A stretch of 64,000 nucleotides of DNA from Verrucomicrobia bacterium S94 (GTDB lineage: Bacteria; Verrucomicrobiota; Kiritimatiellia; Kiritimatiellales; Pontiellaceae), in contig CP036201.1 of the NCBI GenBank assembly GCA_004299845.1, positions 3,100,001-3,164,000 of the forward strand. The letters are read 5' to 3'. Below, piece after piece: positions 19,840-28,145 of the stretch. The notes beneath the pieces were generated by a model that worked only from the letters and a program-made list of their open reading frames with translations, searched no databases and was not told where the DNA came from. Made by a program: the position numbers and the translations under genes. Numbering within the stretch: the stretch's first letter is position 1; every line of letters starts with the position of its first letter.

Positions 19840-21453
19840 ATGTTAAACGAGATCCTTTTTATCGCCTTTAATGCCCGCTATGCCCATACGGCCTTCGGAG
19901 CACGCTATCTCCTCGCCAATATGGGCGACCTGCGGCCCCGCTCCGGCCTCCTTGAATTTGATCTTCAGGTGCAGCCCCGCGTTGCCCTGGAAAAGATTCT
20001 CAGCCGTCAGCCGAAAATCGTCCTCATCGGCTGCTATATCTGGAATATCGACCTCGTCACCCGGATTGCCGCTCTGCTCAAAGCGGTTCGTCCGGATATC
20101 CACCTCATTCTCGGCGGGCCCGAAATCTCCTACGAAACCGAACAGCAGGAGGTTTTTCACTACGCCGATCACGTGATCTGCGGCGAGGGCGAAGTTGAAC
20201 TCCCGAAACTCTGTCGCGAACTGCTGGAGCGCCAGGCTGCCGGCGACGCGCCCCCCCTGCCCCGTAAAATCATTCATGCGGAACCCGTCGATGTTTCACA
20301 GATTGAACTGCCTTACGATCTCTATTCCGATGAAGACATCAAACACCGGGCCATTTACGTGGAAGCCTCGCGCGGCTGTCCGTTTCGTTGTGAATACTGC
20401 ATGTCGTCGCTCGATCCCTGTGTCCGCTATTTCCCCGAAGAAAAACTGTTTTCAGCCTTTGGAAAACTGCTCGACCGCGGCGCACTGATCTTTAAATTTG
20501 TCGACCGATCCTTCAATATCGACATCCGCTTTGCCCTCAAAGTCCTCGATTTTTTCAGAGCCCGTTATCAACCCGGTATGATGCTGCACTTCGAAATCAT
20601 TCCCTCCCACCTGCCGGACGAACTGATGGATGCGGTAAAAACCTGTCCCCCCGGCATGCTCCAGTTTGAAATCGGCATACAGACCTTTAATGAAGCGGTT
20701 GCCCATCGAATTCAGCGCCCGCTCGATATCGAAAAAATAGAAAACAACATGCGCCGCCTGCGCCGGAAAACCGGCGTGCATATTCATGCCGACCTCATTG
20801 CCGGGCTGCCCGGCGAAGATCTCGAAAGTTTCGAACACGGGTTCAATCGCCTGCTCGCTCTGAATCCACAGGAAATTCAGCTCGGCATCCTGAAACGACT
20901 GCGTGGCGCGCCGATCGACCGACATTCCAAAAACTGGAACATGATATACAATCCCCACGCTCCCTATGACATTCTCAGCACCGCCCAAATCCGCTTCGAA
21001 GACATGCAGCGTCTCAGCCGCTTTGCCCGTTACTGGAATCTCATCGTCAACAACGGGCAGTTTATCGAAACGGCGCCCCTCCTCTGGACGGGAGGCAGGC
21101 GGGCCGCCTGCGATACAGCCCCGAACGTACCGCAGGCGGCCCGCCTGCTACCGGTGAACGGGAACTCCCCTTTCGCTGCTTTCATGCATTTTTCGGACTG
21201 GCTGTACGCCCAAACAAATACCACCGGAAACCTGCATGTCATCCGGTTGGCCAAACTGCTGATGAACTATCTGACCGTAGAAAAGGGTCTTGCTGAAAAA
21301 GACGTGGCCAAGGCGCTATGGAACGACTACCGGAGCGGCAACCGCCCCGACGTCCCCGGGTTCCTGAAAAAATTCGGATTTGAAAAACGTGACACAGCCA
21401 AAGTAAAACCGTTTATTGCTATGGCGCGACAGCGCCGGCATTTGAAAGAATAA
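19840..21453 (+). CDS. B12-binding domain radical SAM protein
   Basis: A 537-residue protein with an N-terminal cobalamin-binding-like Rossmann domain (NARYAHTAFGARYL, IVLIGCYIWN, LILGGPEISYE, VICGEGE) followed by a radical SAM domain whose cluster motif is RGCPFRCEYC near residue 182, with later motifs FEIGIQTFNEAV and HADLIAGLPGED. The C-terminal part (after about residue 400) matches the DUF4080-type extension. Such proteins are often methylthiolation- or C-methylation-like enzymes, but the substrate is unknown. Codons about 419-436 are made of a nested palindrome (see repeat at 21095) and read through in frame. Confidence 0.85.
   Translation: MLNEILFIAFNARYAHTAFGARYLLANMGDLRPRSGLLEFDLQVQPRVALEKILSRQPKIVLIGCYIWNIDLVTRIAALLKAVRPDIHLILGGPEISYETEQQEVFHYADHVICGEGEVELPKLCRELLERQAAGDAPPLPRKIIHAEPVDVSQIELPYDLYSDEDIKHRAIYVEASRGCPFRCEYCMSSLDPCVRYFPEEKLFSAFGKLLDRGALIFKFVDRSFNIDIRFALKVLDFFRARYQPGMMLHFEIIPSHLPDELMDAVKTCPPGMLQFEIGIQTFNEAVAHRIQRPLDIEKIENNMRRLRRKTGVHIHADLIAGLPGEDLESFEHGFNRLLALNPQEIQLGILKRLRGAPIDRHSKNWNMIYNPHAPYDILSTAQIRFEDMQRLSRFARYWNLIVNNGQFIETAPLLWTGGRRAACDTAPNVPQAARLLPVNGNSPFAAFMHFSDWLYAQTNTTGNLHVIRLAKLLMNYLTVEKGLAEKDVAKALWNDYRSGNRPDVPGFLKKFGFEKRDTAKVKPFIAMARQRRHLKE
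21095..21148. repeat. REP-like nested palindrome inserted in frame in the radical SAM gene
   Basis: Two perfect 18-bp inverted arms (21095-21112 and 21131-21148) flank an 18-bp loop, and each arm is itself a palindrome (GCAGGCGG-G-CCGCCTGC plus one base). The whole unit is 54 bp, a multiple of three, and carries no stop in the gene's frame. Its very high GC content differs from the flanking codons. It looks like a mobile REP/MITE-type element tolerated inside a coding region. Confidence 0.75.
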
Positions 21454-21456
21454 TTT

Positions 21457-22317
21457 ATGAAAGAAAAAAACAAAAACTGCGGCGGACAGTTAAACCTGCT
21501 GGTCCCCACCGAACACGCGGAACGGGTCTGTGAATGGGTGCGCGATGTTCTTGAAAAAGAACCGATCGAAGTGAGCCACCCTCATGCTGAACGGGCTCAG
21601 ATCGAAATCTATTTTGACTCCCTGATTCAGGCCGAAATTGCACGCAAAGCCCTGCCGGACGATCTTTTTATTCAGCACACTGAAGCCAAGGAATACAAAG
21701 AACAGGACTGGACCACCTTCTGGCAGCACCACTTCAAAACCATGGAACTGGGCCAAAACCTGCGCATTATCCCCGAATGGGAGCCGGTCCCGGAGGACGA
21801 CAGAGTTAATATTATCATCAACCCCGGGCTCAGTTTCGGTACCGGCGGACATTTCACAACCCGATTCTGCCTGGAGGCCCTGGAGTCAACAAAACGTTCC
21901 ATGGAAATCAATTCGATGATTGATGCCGGAACCGGCAGCGGCATTCTTTCGATTGCCGCAGTCAAACTGGGCATTACCGACGTCGTCGCCTTCGATTACG
22001 ATCCCGTCTGCGTCGACCAATGTACCGTCAATGCAGCACGCAACGGCGTGGCAGGAAAAATTCACTTTTTCCAGGCGGATGTTCTGCAGCCCGGCTGGAA
22101 CAGCAAACCGGCGGATCTGATTTGCGCCAATATCCTGACTTCCGTGCTGCTCGAAGCCGCCCCTATGCTGAAACGCGCCGCGAAAAAACGGCTGCTTCTC
22201 AGCGGAATCCGCGAAATCGAGGCCGATGCCGTGGCCGGCACTTTTATAGAGCTCGGCTGCAGGGAAGTGTCGCGCGACGGCGATGGCAAATGGTGCGGAC
22301 TGGTCATTGATGTCTGA
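21457..22317 (+). CDS. prmA: Ribosomal protein L11 methyltransferase
   Basis: Methylates ribosomal protein L11 using S-adenosylmethionine. The 286-residue protein has an N-terminal substrate-recognition domain (DWTTFWQHHFKTMELGQNL) and a Rossmann methyltransferase domain: INPGLSFGTGGHFTTRFCLE, the SAM motif MIDAGTGSGILSIAAVKLG, acidic motif VVAFDYDP and DLICANILTSVLL, all typical of PrmA. It starts 3 bp after the radical SAM stop and overlaps the next gene by 8 bp, so the three genes are likely one transcript. Confidence 0.93.
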   Translation: MKEKNKNCGGQLNLLVPTEHAERVCEWVRDVLEKEPIEVSHPHAERAQIEIYFDSLIQAEIARKALPDDLFIQHTEAKEYKEQDWTTFWQHHFKTMELGQNLRIIPEWEPVPEDDRVNIIINPGLSFGTGGHFTTRFCLEALESTKRSMEINSMIDAGTGSGILSIAAVKLGITDVVAFDYDPVCVDQCTVNAARNGVAGKIHFFQADVLQPGWNSKPADLICANILTSVLLEAAPMLKRAAKKRLLLSGIREIEADAVAGTFIELGCREVSRDGDGKWCGLVIDV

Positions 22318-23266
22318 AAAAAAGACGCAAAAGCGGTCGCTGAATCCGATGAACGTCATCGATCTCATTGCTCTCGGGCTCGTCGCGGCAACGGTCTTCG
22401 GCTTTCTCGGCCGGCTCCATTGGTTTCTCGATCTTTTTTCACATTTCCGGGTGCAGTATATGCAGCTGTGTCTTCCAATCATTGGAATCTGTCTCTGGAA
22501 ACGGATGAATAAAAAGGGTGCCGCGATGATTCTGCTCGCTGCCATTAATTATGCGCTGGTTCTGCCCTTATATTTTGGAAAATCCGATGTGCCAACCAAG
22601 GAACCGATCCGCGCGATGCTCATGAATATCAATGCACTCAACGGGAATACCGATGAGGTGCTGAGCGCCATTCATGATGCGGCTCCAGACATTCTACTGC
22701 TCGAAGAGGTCACGCCCAAATGGGACAACGAACTCCGAACACTGAATGAAGCCTATCCGCACCACATCGAGCAGCCGCGCGATGACTGCTTCGGCATTAA
22801 ACTGTTCAGCAAATTTCCACTTTCTAGAAGTGAAATTAAATCGATCAGTGACCGCGATGTTCCGACCGTTCTCACTACGATCCACACTCCGCAGGGCGAC
22901 ATTTCCTTTATCGGCACGCACCCGCTTCCACCCATTGGGAAAGCCTATTCAGAATCCCGCAACCTTCAGCTCCAGGCTCTGCCGAACATCGTCAAAAGCC
23001 AATCCCACCCGGTACTGCTGATCGGCGACCTGAACACCTCCCCGTGGTCGCCGCATTTCCAAAGATTGGAAAAAGAGAGCAGGCTGAAAAACAGCATGAA
23101 AGGATTCGGATTCCAGCCCTCATGGCCTGCCCGAACTCCGTTTATGAAAATTCCAATCGACCACGTGCTGCATTCGGATGAAATCGTCATTCACAATCGC
23201 ATGCTCGGACCGGACGTTGGCTCCGATCATCTTCCGGTTATTGTGGACTTTTCATTTGCTCAATAA
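22310..23266 (+). CDS. Membrane-anchored endonuclease/exonuclease/phosphatase family protein
   Basis: A 318-residue protein starting at ATG 22310 (MSEKKTQKRS). Two or three membrane helices occupy residues about 17-100 (LIALGLVAATVFGFL, YMQLCLPIIGICLW, AAMILLAAINYALVLPL). The C-terminal domain has the EEP metal-dependent hydrolase motifs MNINALNGN, DILLLEEV, GTHPLPP, VLLIGDLNTSPWS and GSDHLPV. The membrane-plus-EEP layout is common in proteins that may act on phospholipids or phosphoesters in the envelope; the substrate is unknown. Two TTCCAA-N3-TTGGAA palindromes lie inside it. Its end overlaps the helicase gene end by 7 bp. Confidence 0.85.
   Translation: MSEKKTQKRSLNPMNVIDLIALGLVAATVFGFLGRLHWFLDLFSHFRVQYMQLCLPIIGICLWKRMNKKGAAMILLAAINYALVLPLYFGKSDVPTKEPIRAMLMNINALNGNTDEVLSAIHDAAPDILLLEEVTPKWDNELRTLNEAYPHHIEQPRDDCFGIKLFSKFPLSRSEIKSISDRDVPTVLTTIHTPQGDISFIGTHPLPPIGKAYSESRNLQLQALPNIVKSQSHPVLLIGDLNTSPWSPHFQRLEKESRLKNSMKGFGFQPSWPARTPFMKIPIDHVLHSDEIVIHNRMLGPDVGSDHLPVIVDFSFAQ
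22473..22487. repeat. Dispersed palindrome TTCCAA-N3-TTGGAA, intragenic copy 1
   Basis: TTCCAA-TCA-TTGGAA inside the EEP gene, encoding part of its second membrane segment (LPIIGI). One of a family of at least four exact copies in the window. Confidence 0.6.
23056..23072. repeat. Dispersed palindrome TTCCAA-N3-TTGGAA, intragenic copy 2
   Basis: TTTCCAA-AGA-TTGGAAA, 7-bp perfect arms, inside the EEP gene (encoding FQRLEK). Confidence 0.6.
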
Positions 23267-25707
23267 AAACCGCCGCCATCCACTTCGAGTAGATCTTCGG
23301 GAATTTCAGTGAGAAAGCGGGAGGGATCCAGGAAGATCATACCACCGTCACGCTGACGACGCACCATCGGCGAGCAGATGTAGAGATCATCCTCGGCGCG
23401 GGTAACCGCAACGTAGAAAAGCCGCCGCTCTTCGGCATCGCCGTTTTCCTCCACGGACTTCTTGGACGGAAACATATCCTCATTGACGAAAAGGATAAAT
23501 ACGACTTTCCACTCCAGCCCTTTGGCCTGATGTACCGTACTCAGGCGAATCGCGTCGCGCTGTTCCTCTTCGGCCGGAGCATTTCCGCCCTCGGCATCCA
23601 TATTGGTAAGCAGCGCAATTTCCTGAAGAAACGCTTCGGTGGAGTCAAACTTCACAGTGAAGTCGATCAGACCGTCGATATCCTCCTGCCGGAATTTATG
23701 GTTATCAAAGTTTTCGACCATGTATTCTTTATAGAAGGCTTTCACAAAACGGAAAATGACTTCGCCGGGATCACTCGCCAGACTCTCCTCACGATAGGCG
23801 ATAAAAATATCCTGTATCTTTTCCCAGTCCGCTTTGGCGGCCGACGGAAGAGCCGCAAGCACTTCGGCACACGTTTCCGCCCGCTGGAGATTCACACGGC
23901 CCCCGAGTTTTTTAAAAATTTTCGATGCCGTCTTCGCCCCAACCTTCGGAAAAAGCTGGAGCAGACGGGAAAACGCCAGTTCATTGGCCGGATTGACCAG
24001 CAACTGCAGCGTGGAGCAGACATCTTTGATATGTGCCTTCTCAAAGAAACGCACGCCGGAAGTCAGCGAATAGGCCAACCCCGCACGGTTCAGTTCCATT
24101 TCCAGTTCCATGGCATGGAAATGCGAACGATAGAGCACACACATATCGGAGAGCGCAATACCCTGCCGCTGCAGTTCGTTGGCTTTTTCAATCACATAAC
24201 GGGCCTGCACCGATCCATCGCGCACCTTGACCAGTTTCGGCCGCACATCACTTGCGCGCACCGCCTGCAGCTCTTTCTGAAACTGCTCCGGATTCCCGGC
24301 AATCACTTCGTTGGCAACATCCAGAATTTCCGGCGTGGAGCGGTAGTTGGTCTGAAGTTTAAAGGTCTGAGTTCCCGGATAGGTCTTTTCAAATTCTAAA
24401 AAATTGCGGAAGTCGGCACCGCGCCAGGAATAGATGCTCTGGAAATCATCGCCCACAACCATCAAATTTCCATGCGTCTGTACCAGCAGATGAACCAGCT
24501 CGGCCTGAATGGCATTCGTGTCCTGATACTCGTCGACCAGGACATATTTAAACTCTTCCTGATAATGATGCCGAATGTCTTCATGTTCCAGTAACAGCTT
24601 ATGGGCGTAGATCAGCAGATCATCAAAATCCATCGAATTGGATTCCTTTTTTTTCTGCTGATAAAGATTGTACGCTTTGATGACATCATCAGCCTCGACA
24701 TCGGAATATTCGAACTCCTCTTCAATCGCGGCATTGAGATCACCCATGCGGCCACTGACCACGCCAAAGAGACTCAGCAAAACTTCCGGTTTCGGAAAAT
24801 GTTTTTTTTCTACGCCGATATCATCAATACACGTACGCATCAGCTTTTTGGCATCATCCGAATCCAGAATGGTAAAATCGCGCCCGAACCCAATACGATT
24901 GGCACCTGCCCGGAGAACCCGGTTAGCAAAAGAGTGAAAAGTTCCGCTGTCATAACTGCCGAATTGATTCCCGACCAGCTGATGGGTGCGTTCCAGCATT
25001 TCCCGCGCGGCTTTATTGGTGAATGTCAGCAACAGCACATGATCAGGATGAACCCGTTTCTGTGTGGCGAGGTAGGCCAGGCGATAAATCAGCGTGCGTG
25101 TTTTTCCGGTACCGGCGGCGGCAATCACCAGCGTGGGACCGTCCGGCGCTCTGACGGCCGCCAACTGCTCTTCATTCAGTTCTTTTTCAAAATCAATATC
25201 GGCGGCAAGCTGCACGAAGTCACGCTTCGTTCGTACCGGCGGTTTCCAATCCGATTCCGCTTCTGCTGTTTTTTCCGGCGGCGTTTCCGGCTGCGAAAAA
25301 CTGTGCCATGAGCGGCCTTTGCCGGAGGTGATGAATTTGGTGAACCGCGCCGGTGTAACGCCCCGCTTTCCCCCGATCAGACTTCCCAGTTCGAGCACGA
25401 GCACGGGAATCTTTTTTTCGGTATAACCGGCAGCCAGCCCGGTACTGCCGGGATCCACAATCACGATCTGTTCATCGTGATAGCTGGTACAGAGAAAAGC
25501 GACTTCGCCTTTCCCGAAATCACCAAGTTCCGTAACGGTCCTGCACGAAATGAGCTTCGGTTCCTGCACCTCGCCCGCTGCACCGTCATAGGTCCCGACC
25601 TGCCCGGGAAGATAAATAATGCCGTTGGTCATCAGGTGTTTTTTTAACAGGTCGTATACTTCTTTTGAGATTCCGCCCTCATTACGCTGTACTGTATCTG
25701 AAATCAT
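23260..25707 (-). CDS. UvrD/Rep-type DNA helicase with extra N-terminal domain
   Basis: An 815-residue superfamily 1A helicase that unwinds DNA in repair or recombination. Motifs in order: Q-motif region LNEEQLAAVRAPDG, Walker A AAAGTGKTR (about residues 196-204), motif Ia LLTFTNKAAREM, Walker B VLVDEYQDTNAIQ, motif III VGDDFQSIYSWRGAD, motif IV LQTNYRS, motif V LSTVHQAKGLEWKVVF and motif VI LFYVAVTRAEDDLYI. Residues 1-150 precede the helicase core and are not part of the normal UvrD fold (INGIIYLPGQ... KGEVAFLCTSYHDEQ); I cannot assign this part. The C-terminal Tudor-like tail of UvrD/PcrA is absent. Confidence 0.92.
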   Translation of the reverse strand: MISDTVQRNEGGISKEVYDLLKKHLMTNGIIYLPGQVGTYDGAAGEVQEPKLISCRTVTELGDFGKGEVAFLCTSYHDEQIVIVDPGSTGLAAGYTEKKIPVLVLELGSLIGGKRGVTPARFTKFITSGKGRSWHSFSQPETPPEKTAEAESDWKPPVRTKRDFVQLAADIDFEKELNEEQLAAVRAPDGPTLVIAAAGTGKTRTLIYRLAYLATQKRVHPDHVLLLTFTNKAAREMLERTHQLVGNQFGSYDSGTFHSFANRVLRAGANRIGFGRDFTILDSDDAKKLMRTCIDDIGVEKKHFPKPEVLLSLFGVVSGRMGDLNAAIEEEFEYSDVEADDVIKAYNLYQQKKKESNSMDFDDLLIYAHKLLLEHEDIRHHYQEEFKYVLVDEYQDTNAIQAELVHLLVQTHGNLMVVGDDFQSIYSWRGADFRNFLEFEKTYPGTQTFKLQTNYRSTPEILDVANEVIAGNPEQFQKELQAVRASDVRPKLVKVRDGSVQARYVIEKANELQRQGIALSDMCVLYRSHFHAMELEMELNRAGLAYSLTSGVRFFEKAHIKDVCSTLQLLVNPANELAFSRLLQLFPKVGAKTASKIFKKLGGRVNLQRAETCAEVLAALPSAAKADWEKIQDIFIAYREESLASDPGEVIFRFVKAFYKEYMVENFDNHKFRQEDIDGLIDFTVKFDSTEAFLQEIALLTNMDAEGGNAPAEEEQRDAIRLSTVHQAKGLEWKVVFILFVNEDMFPSKKSVEENGDAEERRLFYVAVTRAEDDLYICSPMVRRQRDGGMIFLDPSRFLTEIPEDLLEVDGGGFY

Positions 25708-25809
25708 GCGCGAGAACTTGCCAGAATGTCGGCATCGCTTAAAGCCTCGTTCTCCGGGAATAGAGGTTAACCCAAAACCACAGAGCTGATTTATGCTCCG
25801 AAAAGTTTC

Positions 25810-25857
25810 CTCTCACAACGAACAGTCCTATTTCGTATCTCTGCAACGTTGTGAGAG
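25810..25857. repeat. 11-bp inverted repeat with 26-bp loop between brkB-like and helicase genes
   Basis: CTCTCACAACG (25810-25820) pairs perfectly with CGTTGTGAGAG (25847-25857). It lies just after the stop of the leftward BrkB gene and about 100 bp before the helicase start. There is no long T run on either strand, so a classical terminator is not clear; it could be a weak terminator, an mRNA processing hairpin or a small operator. Confidence 0.55.
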
Positions 25858-25861
25858 AAAA

Positions 25862-27181
25862 TCACCCTTCCCCATCCGTGAACTTTTTCAAGGTAATGGC
25901 ATCCAGCGTTTCATCGAGCGAAACATCAGCCGTTTTGAGTATTTCATCTGCCACGGAATCTTCAGCCAGTCCGAGTTCGGAGGGCGATGCGCCGTCGTGA
26001 ACCAGAAGGTCATAAATTTTTTTGGCGGTCACATGCTCCGGGGCGTGAAGCAGAACATATTCCGATCCGTCTTCCGGCCCGACCTGTCCGAGCAGGTCGG
26101 CTTTGGCAAGTACCTCGATCACTTCGTTCATGAGGCGGACGGGTATATTGTTGGCCCGGGCAAAATCCGTGATATTCAGCGACCGGTCATCGCTATGAAA
26201 AATACGAACGGCCTCTTTCATAATCGAAAAAGCGACCCAGAGTTTGGCCACCATACTCGCCCGGACGGCCGCCAGCTCCTCGGCATAGGTATCGCGGTTC
26301 TGCACTGCAAAGGCCAGTTCCGCCCCGAACAGTAGAATAGTCCAGCTCATCTGCAGCCAGAACAGGAAAATCGGAAAATAGGCAAATGTACCGTAAATCT
26401 TACTCAGGCGTGTCACCCCGATCCCCAGTCTGAGCATGACGATCTGCAGAATCAGCGCAAGCAGCGAACTGGTGAACCCGCCGATCAGCGCCGCGCGGAA
26501 ACTCACCCGGGTGTTCGGAATAAACATGAACACCATAATAAACGCCAGCGTCATCATCAGTACGGGAGCCAGTTGCAGCACACTTTTAATCACCGGACCG
26601 AGCCAGACATAATGGTCCGAAAACGCCGACAGCTGAATCGAAATAAAATTGGCGGTAATCATCAGTACCGGTGTAATGATCAATACTGAAAGATAGTTCC
26701 TGATTTTATCCCCCATTGCGCGCGAAGACTGGACCCCCCAGATCTGGTTGATCGACTCCTCGATTTCACTCAGTAGCTTGAAAATGATATAGATGAAAAT
26801 CACGCCGCCGAGCATGCCCAGCGCTCCCATGTCCGTTTTTTCAACCAGTTCGATCAGCTGGTTTACAAACTCCTGAATCTGCGGAATTTCGGCCGACTGC
26901 TCGATCATCCATTCTTTGGCCGTGGTAAACCCGATGGCGCTGGAAATGGAAAAAATGATTACGAGGAATGGAATCAGCGCCATCAGCGTGGCAAACGTCA
27001 GCGCCGAGGCATGCAGCTTGCAGCGGTTCGTTTTGGTGCCGCGGAAAACCAGATGCATAACGCGCAGGGTTTCAATCCCGAAGGCCCGCATCCGCGAATG
27101 ATGCTCCTGATTAATCCGCCACAGATCGTGCTGAAGGAAGTGCAGAAATTTTTTCCACTTTTCTATAAACGTTACGGCCAT
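25862..27181 (-). CDS. YihY/BrkB-family inner-membrane protein with C-terminal winged-helix-like domain
   Basis: A 439-residue protein from ATG 27181 (MAVTFIEKWKKF). Six membrane helices lie within residues about 60-300 (ALTFATLMALIPFLVIIFSI, GMLGGVIFIYIIFKLL, IWGVQSSRAMGDKIRNYLSV, VLMITANFISIQLSAF, MMTLAFIMVFMFIP, TSSLLALILQIVM), with the family's conserved KIYGTFAYFPIFLFWLQMSW. The last 130 residues form a soluble, winged-helix-like domain (LNITDFARANNIPVRLMNEV) found in many BrkB proteins. The family's function is unsettled (once annotated as ribonuclease BN, now thought a membrane transporter or envelope factor). Confidence 0.88.
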   Translation of the reverse strand: MAVTFIEKWKKFLHFLQHDLWRINQEHHSRMRAFGIETLRVMHLVFRGTKTNRCKLHASALTFATLMALIPFLVIIFSISSAIGFTTAKEWMIEQSAEIPQIQEFVNQLIELVEKTDMGALGMLGGVIFIYIIFKLLSEIEESINQIWGVQSSRAMGDKIRNYLSVLIITPVLMITANFISIQLSAFSDHYVWLGPVIKSVLQLAPVLMMTLAFIMVFMFIPNTRVSFRAALIGGFTSSLLALILQIVMLRLGIGVTRLSKIYGTFAYFPIFLFWLQMSWTILLFGAELAFAVQNRDTYAEELAAVRASMVAKLWVAFSIMKEAVRIFHSDDRSLNITDFARANNIPVRLMNEVIEVLAKADLLGQVGPEDGSEYVLLHAPEHVTAKKIYDLLVHDGASPSELGLAEDSVADEILKTADVSLDETLDAITLKKFTDGEG

Positions 27182-27225
27182 CTTCAGCACTCCCGCGGTT
27201 GATCAACTCCGGAACTCTACGTGGG

Positions 27226-27259
27226 TTTCCCGGGGTTGGAAAGTTCCAAGGGTTGTAAA
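27226..27259. repeat. Two degenerate tandem copies of the TTCCAA-N3-TTGGAA palindrome
   Basis: Between the BrkB gene and the outer-membrane protein gene, 27226-27242 (TTTCC-CG-GGG-TTGGAAA) and 27243-27259 (GTTCCAA-GGG-TTGTAAA) each match the dispersed palindrome with one or two mismatches and share a GGG centre. This is the only intergenic occurrence I found. Confidence 0.5.
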
Positions 27260-28144
27260 TCAGTAGTTGATGGTCAGGCCGGTATAGGGGCCGTTGTTAT
27301 AGTGCCCGTTTTCGCTGTTACTGAAATACAGCAGGCGGTAACCCACCCGCAGATGAACGTACTTATAACCAACCGATGCGGAAATATCATAATCTCCAAT
27401 ATCGAACACATAGCCGGAATAATCAGCTTCATACCACGCGGGCCGAAACTCAAAACCCAACCAGTCGGTCGGGTAATATTTGATCGGCAGCGTAACAGCA
27501 ACGGAATGATCATCTGAAAGATCCCCATGCTGCTGGGCCACACCAAGCCCCAAGGCAATCTCTGCGGAGCCCGGAAAAAGGTTGGGCCAGCGAAATCCGT
27601 ACCGCAACGCGCCGTAATACTGATTGATCGTCTGATCCAGCGGATCGGCATCATCTTCCTGATATGCGGTTGTACGCGCATAAAACGCCAGTGCTTTGTA
27701 TCCCAGCTCCAGCCGCCCGTCAAACGCCTGGTTTGCCGAATCAATATACTGATAATTCAGATCCACACGGGCGTAAGGCTCGATCACGTCACCGGATTCA
27801 TGCATCGGCCGGTATATCGTTCCTTCAGTCGCCCAGCCCTCTTTGCCTTCGGCATTCATTCTTGCGTTCGGATCATTACTGCGATATTTGAACGGGGCGG
27901 CAATCAGCCAGCCCCAGAAATCACTCATGAATCCACTGCCGGATGCACTGGAGGCCGAAGGATAGGTTCCGGACCCGAATGCAGAATGTACATCGTTGCT
28001 GTAAACTTTCTGCTTTTGAGGTCTGCTTTCTGCGGCTTTTTTTTCCGTATCGCGCTTAAGCTCGCCAAGCCCGGCACCCGCAGCCGAGCACGCCAGCGAA
28101 ACCGCCAGCGTGCCCAGACATAAACGATGAAATTGCAGTTGCAC
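27260..28144 (-). CDS. Putative outer-membrane beta-barrel protein
   Basis: A 294-residue exported protein. I place the start at GTG 28144, preceded by AGGGAT and directly after the ilvD stop codon; longer in-frame starts lie inside ilvD. The signal sequence is about residues 1-25 (LCLGTLAVSLACSAAGAG). The mature part has alternating aromatic strands ending in an aromatic residue (YARVDLNYQYI, LELGYKALAFYAR, GLTINY), as in outer-membrane barrels, and FMSDFWGWLIAAPFKYRSND before the barrel. No characterised family recognised. Probably co-transcribed with ilvD, though a functional link is not evident. Confidence 0.65.
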   Translation of the reverse strand: MQLQFHRLCLGTLAVSLACSAAGAGLGELKRDTEKKAAESRPQKQKVYSNDVHSAFGSGTYPSASSASGSGFMSDFWGWLIAAPFKYRSNDPNARMNAEGKEGWATEGTIYRPMHESGDVIEPYARVDLNYQYIDSANQAFDGRLELGYKALAFYARTTAYQEDDADPLDQTINQYYGALRYGFRWPNLFPGSAEIALGLGVAQQHGDLSDDHSVAVTLPIKYYPTDWLGFEFRPAWYEADYSGYVFDIGDYDISASVGYKYVHLRVGYRLLYFSNSENGHYNNGPYTGLTINY

Positions 28145-28145
28145 G

